Below are positions 1 through 7,587 of a DNA stretch of 64,000 bases, in pieces; position 1 is the stretch's first letter; every line of letters begins with the position of its first letter. The notes under the pieces are model-generated. The model ran no database searches. It was not told the DNA's origin and saw nothing but the letters and a program-made list of their open reading frames with translations. The stretch comes from Candidatus Cryptobacteroides faecavium (GTDB lineage: Bacteria; Bacteroidota; Bacteroidia; Bacteroidales; UBA932): the NCBI GenBank assembly GCA_017694995.1, contig JADIMB010000001.1, forward strand, positions 1 to 64,000. The letters run 5' to 3'. The position numbers were made by a program, and so were the translations under genes.

Positions 1-77
1 TTGTCTACATAGAAATAGCCGTCTTTCCTCAGGCTCTCGAAGTTCTGTATCCCCACCGGGTAAAGTTTGCCGCTCAT
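1..77 (-). CDS. AAA-ATPase / PD-(D/E)XK nuclease-like protein, N-terminal fragment
   Basis: Only the first 25 codons are inside the window; the gene runs off the left edge. The readable start is MSGKLYPVGIQNFESLRKDG followed by YFYVD. This resembles the opening of the Bacteroidota AAA-ATPase_like proteins (P-loop ATPase with a C-terminal DUF1703 nuclease-like domain), which typically begin with a PIGIQ-F-x-x-I/L-R-x-x-x-Y-x-Y-V-D pattern. A good promoter lies just upstream (separate entry), which supports the start. Function in these abundant families is poorly known; the call rests on the N-terminal signature alone. Confidence 0.6.
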   Translation of the reverse strand, partial: MSGKLYPVGIQNFESLRKDGYFYVD

Positions 78-103
78 TGTGAATAACTTTTTATAGATAA
101 TTG

Positions 104-136
104 CAAATATAAGAAGTAGTTTAAATTTTTCTCAAA
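104..136 (-). promoter_or_regulatory. Bacteroidota-type promoter of the AAA-ATPase-like gene
   Basis: On the minus strand the minus-7 box TATATTTG (104-111) is preceded, after 21 nt, by a minus-33 TTTG (133-136). Both match the Bacteroidota primary-sigma consensus. The predicted start site lies about 20 nt before the ATG at 77. Confidence 0.6.
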
Positions 137-169
137 AATTCTTTTACGGACCTTTCCGGCAAATAAAAT

Positions 170-193
170 GAGGGCGACTTTGCAGCCGCCCTC
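170..193 (-). terminator. Terminator of the EF-G-like gene
   Basis: GAGGGCG (170-176) pairs with CGCCCTC (187-193) across a 10-nt loop. On the minus strand the stem is followed by a T-rich tail (ATTTTATTTG). It lies just past the EF-G-like stop codon. Confidence 0.7.
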
Positions 194-220
194 CGATACT
201 ATTTTTCTCTTCACGTCACA

Positions 221-2374
221 CTACTCGTCACGGTCTTCTTCCATATAAGCCTTGAGGAGCTTATCCTGGACATCCGACGGCACCGGCTGGTAATCAGCGA
301 ACTCCATCGTAAAAGTGGCGCTGCCTGATGTAAGTGAGCTCAAAGTTGTAGAGTATTTATACAGCTCAGCCAGAGGCACCCTTGCCTTGATGACCTCGAA
401 GCCCTTGTCGCTGCCCATACCCTCTATGAGGGCCCTGCGGTTCTGCAGGTCGGACATGCAGGCCCCCATGTAGTCTGAAGGGGTGAGCACCTCCACATTG
501 TAGATAGGCTCCATAATCTTCGGCCCGGCATTGCGGAACGCCTCTTTGAAAGCATTCCTTGCAGCCAGCACGAAGGATATTTCATTTGAATCCACCGGAT
601 GCATCTTGCCGTCATATACATAGACCCTGATGTCCCTGGCGAGGGATCCTGTAAGAGGGCCTTCGCTCATCTTGTCCATTATACCCTTCAGGATAGCAGG
701 CATGAAGCGGGCATCGATGGCGCCGCCGACAATGCAGTTATAGAATTCCAGCTTGCCGCCCCACTCCAGGTCGAAGGATTCCTTGCTCTTGACATTGAGC
801 ACCATTTCCTTTCCGTCAATCTTGAACCTGTTGGTAGCCTCGACACCTTCTACGATAGGGCAGATGAGCATATGGACTTCTCCGAACTGTCCCGCCCCGC
901 CGGACTGCTTCTTGTGCCTGTAGCTTGCCGTGGCGACTTTGGTGATAGTCTCCCGGTATGAGATCCTCGGAGGGAAGAGCTCTATCTCAATCTTGTTCTC
1001 GTTCTTGAGTCTCCACCTCACTATATTGATATGCTGCTCGCCCTGTCCTTTCAGGATAGTCTGCTTGAGCTCCTTTGAGTATTCCACAATGATTGTAGGG
1101 TCTTCCGCGGACATCTTGTTCAGGGCCTCCCCCATCTTCTCCTCGTCCTTCTGCTCCTTGGCCTTTATGGCAGTACGGAACTTGGATGCAGGGAACTTGA
1201 TGTGCTCATAGACAATGTCTGTACCAGGCTGGGCCAGAGTGACATTGGTCTTAGCCGCACGCAGTTTGACCGTACATCCTATATCTCCTGCATACAGGTC
1301 AGTGACCCTGTCCTTCTTTTTACCTGCCACGGCATATATCGTACTGATCCTTTCCTTGTCGCCGGTCTCCGGATTCTCCAGGTCCTGTCCTTCCGTAAGC
1401 TCTCCTGACATCACCTTGAAATAGGCCACCTCTCCCAGATGCTGTTCTACGGCCGTCTTATATATGAAGAGTGTAGTAGGCGCATCCTGCTTGCACTCGA
1501 TCTCTTTTCCGTCCTTGGTCTTCGCTGTCCTGTCAGCAGGCGATGAAGCCGTCCTGATGGTGAACTCCATAAGCCTTTTCACACCTATGTCCTTCTTGGC
1601 TGAAAGGCAGAACACAGGAAGCACTTCTCCTGCCCTGCAGCCGATACCGATACCCTTGCGTATCTCATCCTCTGTGAGGACACCGGCTTCAAAGAACTTC
1701 TCCATGAGGGTATCGTCATATTCTGCCGCCCTTTCAATAAGCGCAGACCTCAACTCCTCGGCCTCATCCCTATACTGCTCAGGAATCTCAAGGTCCTCAC
1801 GGGTACCGTTGTCATCCTTGAAATGGTAGTATTTCATCTTGAGAACATCTATGAACCCGTCGAACGAAGGTCCAGGATTCACAGGATACTGAATGAGCAC
1901 CGGCTGCTTGCCGAATGCCTCTTTCATGGACTCCAGGGTATTCTCCCATGATGCCTTCTCTCCGTCAAGCTGGTTTATGGCCACTATCAGCGGCACATCG
2001 TACTGGCGGGCATAACGGGCGAAGATCTCGGTCCCGACCTCCACACCCTGCTGGGCATTTATCAGGAGGACACCGGTATCGCACACTTTGAACGCTGAAA
2101 CTGCCCCGCCTATGAAATCATCCGCACCGGGAGTATCGATGATATTGAACTTGGTGTCCATGAATTCTGCGTAGAGAGGAGTAGAGTAGATGGAGCGCTG
2201 GTTCATCTGCTCGATTTCAGTGTTGTCAGATACGGTGTTCTTGGCCTCCACCGACCCTCTCCTCTCAATCACCTTGCCCTCGTAGAGCATGGCTTCAGAT
2301 AATGTGGTCTTACCTGACTTGGTGCTACCAAGCAGAACCACATTACGGATGTTGCTGGTTGAATAAGCTTTCAT
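221..2374 (-). CDS. Elongation factor G-like translational GTPase (EF-G paralogue)
   Basis: 717-residue protein with the five-domain EF-G layout: GTPase domain about residues 1-290, domain II about 320-400, then domains III-V. The P-loop is GSTKSGKT (residues 16-23) rather than the canonical EF-G GHVDAGKT. The G3 motif is DTPG and the G4 motif is NQLD instead of NKxD. These departures fit the second EF-G-like protein found in many Bacteroidota rather than the main fusA, which usually sits among ribosomal protein genes; no such genes are near. The start at 2374 (MKAYSTSN) is preferred over an in-frame ATG at 2476, because the promoter places the transcript start close to 2476 and the extra 34 residues do not resemble an EF-G N terminus. 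Whether it works in elongation, recycling or a stress role cannot be told from sequence. Confidence 0.88.
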   Translation of the reverse strand: MKAYSTSNIRNVVLLGSTKSGKTTLSEAMLYEGKVIERRGSVEAKNTVSDNTEIEQMNQRSIYSTPLYAEFMDTKFNIIDTPGADDFIGGAVSAFKVCDTGVLLINAQQGVEVGTEIFARYARQYDVPLIVAINQLDGEKASWENTLESMKEAFGKQPVLIQYPVNPGPSFDGFIDVLKMKYYHFKDDNGTREDLEIPEQYRDEAEELRSALIERAAEYDDTLMEKFFEAGVLTEDEIRKGIGIGCRAGEVLPVFCLSAKKDIGVKRLMEFTIRTASSPADRTAKTKDGKEIECKQDAPTTLFIYKTAVEQHLGEVAYFKVMSGELTEGQDLENPETGDKERISTIYAVAGKKKDRVTDLYAGDIGCTVKLRAAKTNVTLAQPGTDIVYEHIKFPASKFRTAIKAKEQKDEEKMGEALNKMSAEDPTIIVEYSKELKQTILKGQGEQHINIVRWRLKNENKIEIELFPPRISYRETITKVATASYRHKKQSGGAGQFGEVHMLICPIVEGVEATNRFKIDGKEMVLNVKSKESFDLEWGGKLEFYNCIVGGAIDARFMPAILKGIMDKMSEGPLTGSLARDIRVYVYDGKMHPVDSNEISFVLAARNAFKEAFRNAGPKIMEPIYNVEVLTPSDYMGACMSDLQNRRALIEGMGSDKGFEVIKARVPLAELYKYSTTLSSLTSGSATFTMEFADYQPVPSDVQDKLLKAYMEEDRDE

Positions 2375-2416
2375 GTGCTTTTTCTTTTTGTTATTAACTA
2401 TTTGGTCATGTATGCC

Positions 2417-2446
2417 CCGCCCAAAGGCGGTTTCCTGCTCCGGAGC
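2417..2446 (-). promoter_or_regulatory. Structured 5' leader of the EF-G-like mRNA
   Basis: The roughly 100-nt untranslated leader contains two compact hairpins: CCGCC-CAAA-GGCGG (2417-2430) and the palindrome GCTCCGGAGC (2437-2446). They could influence translation or transcript stability; no known riboswitch was recognised. Confidence 0.35.
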
Positions 2447-2481
2447 GGTTCCCGAACAGATTTTTTCAAAAGGCATCGGAG

Positions 2482-2513
2482 CAAATCTAATAAATTAATG
2501 GTTTAAAAACAAT
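2482..2513 (-). promoter_or_regulatory. Promoter of the EF-G-like gene
   Basis: Minus-strand minus-7 box TAGATTTG (2482-2489) with ATTG (2510-2513) 20 nt upstream. Initiation would fall near 2475, which makes the ATG at 2374 the first usable start. Confidence 0.6.
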
Positions 2514-2519
2514 AGAGAA

Positions 2520-2747
2520 TCATAGCTTTATACCATATTTTGACTCTAAATATAAAGCACTGCACTCTCTGTATGCTTTCAGAATGTCATCACCGTGATA
2601 CCCCAGCTCTTCCATAAGGAAAGCATCCGCCTCTTGCGGGTCAGCACCGATCCATATGCAGATATCACTGAATGAGAGGCCCGGATCCATATGCACTTTC
2701 TCCCGTTCCAGGAGACATGCGAACAACTCGAATTTGACAATATCCAT
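2520..2747 (-). CDS. Small HTH-like protein of unknown function
   Basis: 75 residues starting MDIVKFELFACLLEREK. The start at 2747 is chosen because the upstream extension is low-complexity and crosses the operator-like repeats. The segment from DPGLSFSDICIWIG to EELGYHGDDILKAYRE follows the spacing of one AraC-type helix-turn-helix (DPxLSLxDLAxxLG ... G xxxxxYIxxYR), so it may be a free-standing DNA-binding module; this is inference by eye. It is divergent from the XRE regulator at 2954 and shares its operator-rich intergenic region. No enzyme motif is visible. Confidence 0.6.
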   Translation of the reverse strand: MDIVKFELFACLLEREKVHMDPGLSFSDICIWIGADPQEADAFLMEELGYHGDDILKAYRECSALYLESKYGIKL

Positions 2748-2781
2748 ATTTCCGTTTTTCTGCAAATCTGGCCAAAAGACA

Positions 2782-2897
2782 GACAATGACAACACGATAT
2801 TGTCTTTTTGTGGCGAAAACATCAAATATTTTTCTGTTTTTTAATGTTTTTTCTGTTTTTGACAATCCAGTATTGTCTTTGACATATTTAAATTGTC
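2782..2897. promoter_or_regulatory. Operator cluster of GACAAT/ATTGTC inverted repeats
   Basis: The intergenic region between divergent 2747 and 2954 carries repeated hexamers. GACAAT (2782-2787) pairs with ATTGTC (2799-2804). GACAAT (2861-2866) pairs with ATTGTC (2872-2877) with a 5-nt spacer. A further ATTGTC lies at 2892-2897 with an imperfect GACATA partner at 2881. This is the pattern expected for a dimeric autoregulator such as the neighbouring XRE protein. Confidence 0.5.
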
Positions 2898-2919
2898 ATT
2901 TTTCTCCTGCTTAAAATGA

Positions 2920-2927
2920 TACTTTTG
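2920..2927 (+). promoter_or_regulatory. Minus-7 box of the XRE regulator gene
   Basis: TACTTTTG matches TAnnTTTG exactly and lies 26 nt before the ATG at 2954. The last ATTGTC operator half-site overlaps the expected minus-33 zone, so repressor binding would compete with polymerase. Confidence 0.5.
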
Positions 2928-2953
2928 CCACAGACTACGGCATTGCATCATAA

Positions 2954-3331
2954 ATGGACAACAAGACTGTCAAGGAAAACATCTACAGGATACGAAAAGA
3001 GAAAAAGATCACCCAGCAGCAGATGGCTGAAAGACTGGGCATGTCCCGCAATTCTTACAGAAGGATCGAATCCGGAGACACAGTCCTGGTGAATGACCAT
3101 ATAGTCCAGATAGCGGATCTGCTTGAAATGTCACCGGACGAGCTCCTGCTCGGGGACTCAGCATCGGACGGAAGAAAGATACTTGATGAAATGCGTGTGG
3201 GTTACGCCCAGGAAATAAGTGACAGGAACAGGACAATATCCTCTCTTGAAGAGCGCATCAGGCTGCTGGAAGACCTGGTAAGGACAAAAGACGAAATCAT
3301 CACCATGCTCAAAAAGCAGGAACAGAGGTAA
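2954..3331 (+). CDS. XRE-family helix-turn-helix regulator with C-terminal coiled coil
   Basis: 125 residues. Residues about 6-65 form a Cro/CI-type HTH, seen in KKITQQQMAERLGMSRNSYR and the following RIESGD. Residues about 80-122 are a heptad-like helix (ISSLEERIRLLEDLVRTKDE) that probably dimerises it. The gene sits between its operator cluster and rnhB, only 21 nt upstream of rnhB. Autoregulation is suggested by the inverted repeats in its promoter. The regulon is unknown; the divergent 75-residue protein is the first candidate target. Confidence 0.85.
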   Translation: MDNKTVKENIYRIRKEKKITQQQMAERLGMSRNSYRRIESGDTVLVNDHIVQIADLLEMSPDELLLGDSASDGRKILDEMRVGYAQEISDRNRTISSLEERIRLLEDLVRTKDEIITMLKKQEQR

Positions 3332-3339
3332 ATTATACG

Positions 3340-3347
3340 TATCTTTG
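3340..3347 (+). promoter_or_regulatory. Minus-7 box immediately before rnhB
   Basis: TATCTTTG is a perfect TAnnTTTG box whose last base lies 5 nt before the rnhB ATG at 3353. Normal initiation spacing would put the transcript start at or next to the ATG. Confidence 0.45.
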
Positions 3348-3352
3348 CCCGT

Positions 3353-4054
3353 ATGCAGGGAAAAATCAATCTTATCGGACATCTCAATGACGGGATGCTG
3401 GAGGCAGGGTGCGATGAGGCAGGACGCGGACCACTGGCCGGACCGGTGTTCGCCGCGGCTGTCATATTGCCGGAAGGATTTTCGCATCCTCTGCTGAACG
3501 ATTCGAAGAAAATGACAGAGAAGGCACGGGAGATACTGCGTCCGGTGATAGAGAGGGAGGCTGTGGCATACGCCGTAGAGTCTGTAAGCGCCCGGGAAAT
3601 AGACACTGTAAATATACTCAACGCATCAATAGCCGGAATGTGGAGGGCTGTCATGAGACTGGCCGTCAAGCCTGAGTTCCTGCTGGTGGACGGAAACAGG
3701 TTCTGGCCTTACACGAGAATAAGCGGGATGGAGGAAGGCATGAGCACTGGCTCACCGGCTGGGGAAGGGCCGTGGGCAGACCGGAATATTGTCCTGGAAT
3801 ACAGCAGGATACCATATCAGTGCATAGTAAAAGGCGACGGGAAGTATGCCTCTATTGCGGCAGCGTCAGTCCTTGCCAAGACATACAGGGACGAATACAT
3901 GAGAAATCTGGCTGTGGAATATCCGCAGTACGGATGGGAGAGGAACATGGGCTATCCCACCAGGGAGCACATAGAAGCCATCCGGGAATACGGTTTCACC
4001 CCGCACCACAGGATGAGTTTCCATGTGAAGGAGCTCGAGCCGTCGCTTTTCTGA
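3353..4054 (+). CDS. rnhB: Ribonuclease HII
   Basis: 233-residue cytoplasmic endonuclease that cleaves the RNA strand of RNA-DNA hybrids and removes single ribonucleotides from DNA. The signature CDEAGRGPLAGPV at residues 20-32 gives the metal ligands D21 and E22. A third acidic ligand is D113 in LLVDGN, and the basic KGDGKYASIAAASVLAKTYRD region follows. The N terminus (LNDGMLEAGCDEAGRG) matches Bacteroidota RNase HII, supporting the ATG at 3353. Between VDGN and KGDGK there is an insertion of about 20 residues (around 122-148) compared with compact family members; it keeps the reading frame and the catalytic residues. Confidence 0.95.
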   Translation: MQGKINLIGHLNDGMLEAGCDEAGRGPLAGPVFAAAVILPEGFSHPLLNDSKKMTEKAREILRPVIEREAVAYAVESVSAREIDTVNILNASIAGMWRAVMRLAVKPEFLLVDGNRFWPYTRISGMEEGMSTGSPAGEGPWADRNIVLEYSRIPYQCIVKGDGKYASIAAASVLAKTYRDEYMRNLAVEYPQYGWERNMGYPTREHIEAIREYGFTPHHRMSFHVKELEPSLF

Positions 4055-4105
4055 GGACAGAAGGAATTCAGAGTTGTCCAAAACAGGTTCAAAAGAATTT
4101 TGACA

Positions 4106-4153
4106 AAAAATCAGTCATCCGCTTAAAAAATCAGTGATTAATATGTACTTTTG
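4106..4153 (+). promoter_or_regulatory. Promoter with direct repeats ahead of the DUF616 gene
   Basis: AAAAAATCAGT occurs twice (4106-4116 and 4126-4136), exactly 20 bp apart, so both copies face the same side of the helix. A perfect minus-7 box TACTTTTG follows at 4146-4153. There is no clear TTTG minus-33, so an activator bound to the repeats is plausible. Confidence 0.45.
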
Positions 4154-4178
4154 CAGTCTCATATACCTGATATGACTG

Positions 4179-4925
4179 ATGAAGAACGCCGTTATCTATA
4201 CCTGCATAACCGGAGATTATGACTGTCTGATGGAGCCGGGTGCTGCAGATCCTGATTTCGACTATATCTGTTTTGTGGAAAAGGGCAAGAAGACCGCCGG
4301 AAGGTCCGGAATATGGGAAATCAGAGAGACGGACTTCAGCCTGGACGACAAGACAGTCCTGTCCAGGTACCCCAAGATCAACCCGCACATCCTGCTGCCC
4401 GAATATGAGTACAGCGTCTGGATAGATGGCAATATAGTCATAAGTGACATGTATTTCTATGATATAGTCCGCCAGAAAATACGCAGCGGGGTGCTTTACT
4501 CCGGCATGAAACACTGGGCGAGGGACTGCGCATACGATGAAGTGGCCAAATGCATCGATGCAAGGGTGGATTCCCGCATCAGGCTTATCAAGGCTCTTGC
4601 CTTCCTGAAGAAGAACCATTTTCCAAAGCATTACGGGATGTACGAGAACAATGTCATATTCAGACGTCACAATGCTCCGGAAATCATGGAATTCGACACG
4701 TTGTGGTGGCAGATGTTTACAGATTACACCCACCGGGACCAGATTCTCCACCCTTACTGCATGATGAAGTGCGGAATAGATTTCGATTTCCTGCTTCCTC
4801 CGCCTTACTGCGCCAGGAACCACTGGTCGCTCAAGTACACGGACCATGTTGCCGACAGGAAATTGTACTGGCACAGGAACATATTCAACAAGACGGCCAA
4901 TTTCTTCATCAAGCTGTTCATATGA
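4179..4925 (+). CDS. DUF616 (TOD1/MUCI70-like) glycosyltransferase-domain protein
   Basis: 248 residues, soluble, no signal peptide. It begins MKNAVIYTCITGDYDCL, continues with PDFDYICFVEK and contains YSVWIDGNIVI, which looks like a DxD-type metal or nucleotide-sugar site, and later RDQILHPY. This arrangement matches the DUF616 family, related to plant TOD1/MUCI70 glycosyltransferases and common in bacterial polysaccharide loci. No other polysaccharide genes are adjacent and the gene has its own promoter. Donor and acceptor are unknown. The ATG at 4179 is used because the ATG at 4172 is out of frame. Confidence 0.75.
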   Translation: MKNAVIYTCITGDYDCLMEPGAADPDFDYICFVEKGKKTAGRSGIWEIRETDFSLDDKTVLSRYPKINPHILLPEYEYSVWIDGNIVISDMYFYDIVRQKIRSGVLYSGMKHWARDCAYDEVAKCIDARVDSRIRLIKALAFLKKNHFPKHYGMYENNVIFRRHNAPEIMEFDTLWWQMFTDYTHRDQILHPYCMMKCGIDFDFLLPPPYCARNHWSLKYTDHVADRKLYWHRNIFNKTANFFIKLFI

Positions 4926-4932
4926 TAATTCC

Positions 4933-5295
4933 GGCAATCGCAAACAAGTTTGCATTGCTCTGGGGCTTCTGCGATATTTGGCCTGGCGGCCATTTATACG
5001 GCTGCGCCTCGGCAATTGCAAACAAGTTTGCATTGCTCTGGGGCTTCTGCGATATTTGGCCTGGCGGCCATTTATACGGTTCACGCCTCGGCAATTGCAA
5101 ACAAGTTTGCATTGCTCTCGGCTTCTGCGATATTTGGCCTGGCGGCCATTTATACGGTTCACGCCTCGGCAATCGCAAACAAGTTTGCATTGCTCTCGGG
5201 CTTCTGCGATATTTGGCCTGGCGGCCATTTATACGGTTCACGCCTCGGCAATCGCAAACAAGTTTGCATTGCTCTCGGCTTCTGCGTATATTTGC
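4933..5295 (+). repeat. Tandem array of 78/79-bp promoter-like repeats
   Basis: Four full units start at 4933, 5011, 5090 and 5168 (lengths 78, 79, 78 and 79) and a fifth partial copy starts at 5247. Each unit contains the inverted repeat GCAAAC-AA-GTTTGC and the hairpin TGGCC-TGGC-GGCCA. Each also has TTTG, about 20 nt, then GATATTTG, one base from the Bacteroidota minus-7 consensus. Small differences (CAATCG/CAATTG, TGGGG/TCGG/TCGGG) separate the units. The unit length is not a multiple of three, so it is not coding. It fills the 416-bp gap between 4925 and 5342. Confidence 0.9.
5263..5294 (+). promoter_or_regulatory. Promoter of the S46 peptidase, formed by the last repeat copy
   Basis: In the final partial repeat TTTG (5263-5266), a 20-nt spacer and TATATTTG (5287-5294) form a full-consensus promoter. 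The other copies have GATATTTG at the same place, so only the last one is perfect. Initiation would fall near 5301, about 40 nt before the ATG at 5342. Confidence 0.65.
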
Positions 5296-5341
5296 GTTTC
5301 TGCTATGAGATCAAGTACAATGTAAAATTAATCAATAGACA

Positions 5342-7510
5342 ATGAAAAAATTCCTTTGCGCAATCGCGGCCCTGTCGCTTTTCTCAACGGGAGGGCTGAA
5401 AGCAGATGAAGGCATGTGGATGCTGCCTCTTCTGGAGAAAATGAACATCAAGGTGATGCAGCAGGAAGGCTGCAGGCTGACCGCAGAGCAGATCTACAGC
5501 ATAAACCACTCCTCTCTCAAAGACGCCATCGTGCAGTTCGGGGGAGGATGCACCGGGGAGATAATCTCCGACAAGGGCCTCCTGGTGACCAACCACCACT
5601 GCGGATACGCCAGCATCCAGCAGCTCAGCTCTGTGGAGCATGACTACCTGACAGACGGCTACTGGGCGATGAACAGCTCGGAAGAGCTCCCTTGCCAGGG
5701 CCTTTCCGTGACTTTCCTTGAAAGCATGACAGATGTGACATCAATAATGGAAAAGACAGAAAAAGCAGCCCGCAAACAGTACAGGGACAGCCTGGATGCC
5801 GAAGGGCTGGTGGCCAAGGCTCTCGCGGCCAAGGAAGACGAGCTCAGGAAAGCGGCTGAAGGGGACAACCCGCACTGCAGGGTAGTGTTCGAGTCCTTCT
5901 ACAACAGGAATGTCCGCTACATGATCGTCTACAAGACTTTCCGCGACATCCGTTTCGTGGGCGCGCCGCCTTCCTCCATCGGGAAGTTCGGGGCTGACAC
6001 CGACAACTGGATGTGGCCCCGCCACACCGGGGACTTCTCCATGTTCCGCGTCTATGCCGACAAGGACAACAACCCGGCAGAATACTCGGCGGACAATGTC
6101 CCGTACACTCCAAAGCAGCACCTCGCCATCTCCCTCAAAGGCGTGCAGGAAGGAGACTACACCATGATCATGGGTTACCCGGGAAGGACCAACCGCTTCT
6201 TCACATCCCCTGAACTGAAAAGCCTCCTGGCAAAGCAGGACATATCCATCTCCGCCCGCACTATCCGCCAGGACATAATGATGGAGGACATGCTCGCCGA
6301 CCCGAAGGTGAAGATACAGTACGCAAGCAAATATGCAGGCTCTTCCAACGGCTGGAAGAAATGGATAGGAATGAAGCAGGCGTTCGCCAAACTTGATGTC
6401 ATCGGACGCGCAGAGCAGGAGGAGGCCGGATTCACCGCCTGGGTAGACCAGAACAGGAAACGCCAGGAGAAATACGGTTCTGCTCTCGAGACCATACGGA
6501 AAGGCGTGGAGGCCGGAGCGGCCGCGAACAAGGTATACACGACCACATTGGAGTCCGTCTTCAGGATCGAGCTCTCCACAATGGCCACCATGTTCAACAA
6601 CGCCGTCAAGACATCCCTCCGCGCATCAGGGTCAACAGATACACTTGCGGCATTCCAGGACGCGCTGGCAATGATGCCTGCCCTCTACAAGGACTATTCG
6701 GAAAGCCTGGACAGGAAAGAAGCCAAGGCGATGCTGGAATACTACAGGGACAATGTGGACACCACATATTACCTTAAAGGCATATCCCCTGACTTCGGGA
6801 CAATGGACATAAGCTCGTACGTGGACTCCCTTTTCTCCCGCAGCATATTCACCTCAGAGGAGAAACTGGCCGGGGCGCTGGAGAGCATGAAGCCTTCAGA
6901 AGTGCTGGAAGACCCTGCCATAAGCCTTGCGAAATCATACTCCACGGTAATCACCGGTGTACTGCCGGAAATATCGTACAGCGACTCCCTGCTTGCCGCA
7001 GGACGCAAGGCATACACGGCCGGGCTTCTGGAATGGAAGAAGGGCGAGCCGTCATATCCTGACGCCAACTTCACCATGAGGCTGACCTACGGCCACGTGA
7101 AGGGATACTCCCCTAAGGACGCTGTAATCTACAAATATTACACTACCCTGGACGGTGTGATGGAGAAGGAAGACCCTGACAACTGGGAGTTCGTAGTGCC
7201 TGCAAAACTCAAGGGGCTGTGGGAAGCCGGGGACTTCGGCCAGTATGCCATGGCTGACGGCAAAATGCCGGTAGCGTTCCTCTCCAACAACGACATCACC
7301 GGAGGAAACTCCGGAAGCCCGGTCCTGAACGCCGACGGACAGCTCATAGGACTTGCCTTCGACGGCAACTGGGAGTCAATGAGCAGCGACATCATGTTCG
7401 AGCCGGACCTCCAGCGGTGCATCAACGTGGACATCCGCTATGTGCTCTTCATTGTCGACAAGTTCGGAGGAGCCGGCTACCTGCTTGATGAAATGACTAT
7501 AGTTAAATAA
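5342..7510 (+). CDS. S46-family dipeptidyl peptidase, DPP7-like
   Basis: 722-residue periplasmic serine exopeptidase that releases dipeptides from peptide N termini. A signal peptide is evident (residues 1-22, MKKFLCAIAALSLFSTGGLKA). The chymotrypsin-like triad is visible: catalytic His in TNHHCGY (residues 84-90), Asp in GADTDNWMWPRHTGDFSMF, and Ser657 in GGNSGSPV. Eighteen residues after the serine is Gly675 (FDGNWE). In this family glycine at that site goes with DPP7-type preference for hydrophobic P1, whereas DPP11 enzymes carry arginine and prefer Asp/Glu. The specificity call is therefore reasoned by analogy. The central helical domain caps the active site. The gene is monocistronic behind the repeat-array promoter. 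Confidence 0.93.
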   Translation: MKKFLCAIAALSLFSTGGLKADEGMWMLPLLEKMNIKVMQQEGCRLTAEQIYSINHSSLKDAIVQFGGGCTGEIISDKGLLVTNHHCGYASIQQLSSVEHDYLTDGYWAMNSSEELPCQGLSVTFLESMTDVTSIMEKTEKAARKQYRDSLDAEGLVAKALAAKEDELRKAAEGDNPHCRVVFESFYNRNVRYMIVYKTFRDIRFVGAPPSSIGKFGADTDNWMWPRHTGDFSMFRVYADKDNNPAEYSADNVPYTPKQHLAISLKGVQEGDYTMIMGYPGRTNRFFTSPELKSLLAKQDISISARTIRQDIMMEDMLADPKVKIQYASKYAGSSNGWKKWIGMKQAFAKLDVIGRAEQEEAGFTAWVDQNRKRQEKYGSALETIRKGVEAGAAANKVYTTTLESVFRIELSTMATMFNNAVKTSLRASGSTDTLAAFQDALAMMPALYKDYSESLDRKEAKAMLEYYRDNVDTTYYLKGISPDFGTMDISSYVDSLFSRSIFTSEEKLAGALESMKPSEVLEDPAISLAKSYSTVITGVLPEISYSDSLLAAGRKAYTAGLLEWKKGEPSYPDANFTMRLTYGHVKGYSPKDAVIYKYYTTLDGVMEKEDPDNWEFVVPAKLKGLWEAGDFGQYAMADGKMPVAFLSNNDITGGNSGSPVLNADGQLIGLAFDGNWESMSSDIMFEPDLQRCINVDIRYVLFIVDKFGGAGYLLDEMTIVK

Positions 7511-7514
7511 CGTG

Positions 7515-7551
7515 AATTCGATGAATTTAATTCATTAAATTACATCGAATT
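7515..7551. repeat. Inverted repeat directly after the S46 gene
   Basis: AATTCGATG (7515-7523) and CATCGAATT (7543-7551) are perfect inverted arms. Nested in them is ATGAATT-T-AATTCAT (7521-7535). The stem is AT-rich and lacks a T tract, so it is a poor intrinsic terminator; it may protect the 3' end or be part of the mosaic that follows. Confidence 0.5.
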
Positions 7552-7587
7552 ACCTATTAAGGAGCAGGCCCGTAGCCTGAGACAGGT

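Noticed and set aside
4131-5228. A 365-codon open frame on the minus strand across the repeat array and antisense to the DUF616 gene, and shorter frames on the plus strand of the array
   Set aside because: The frames arise from the repeat units themselves; unit length (78/79 bp) shifts frame between copies, there is no family signature, and the DUF616 gene on the other strand is convincing.
4933-5295. CRISPR array
   Set aside because: Whole 78/79-bp units repeat with no unique spacers, and no cas genes are nearby.
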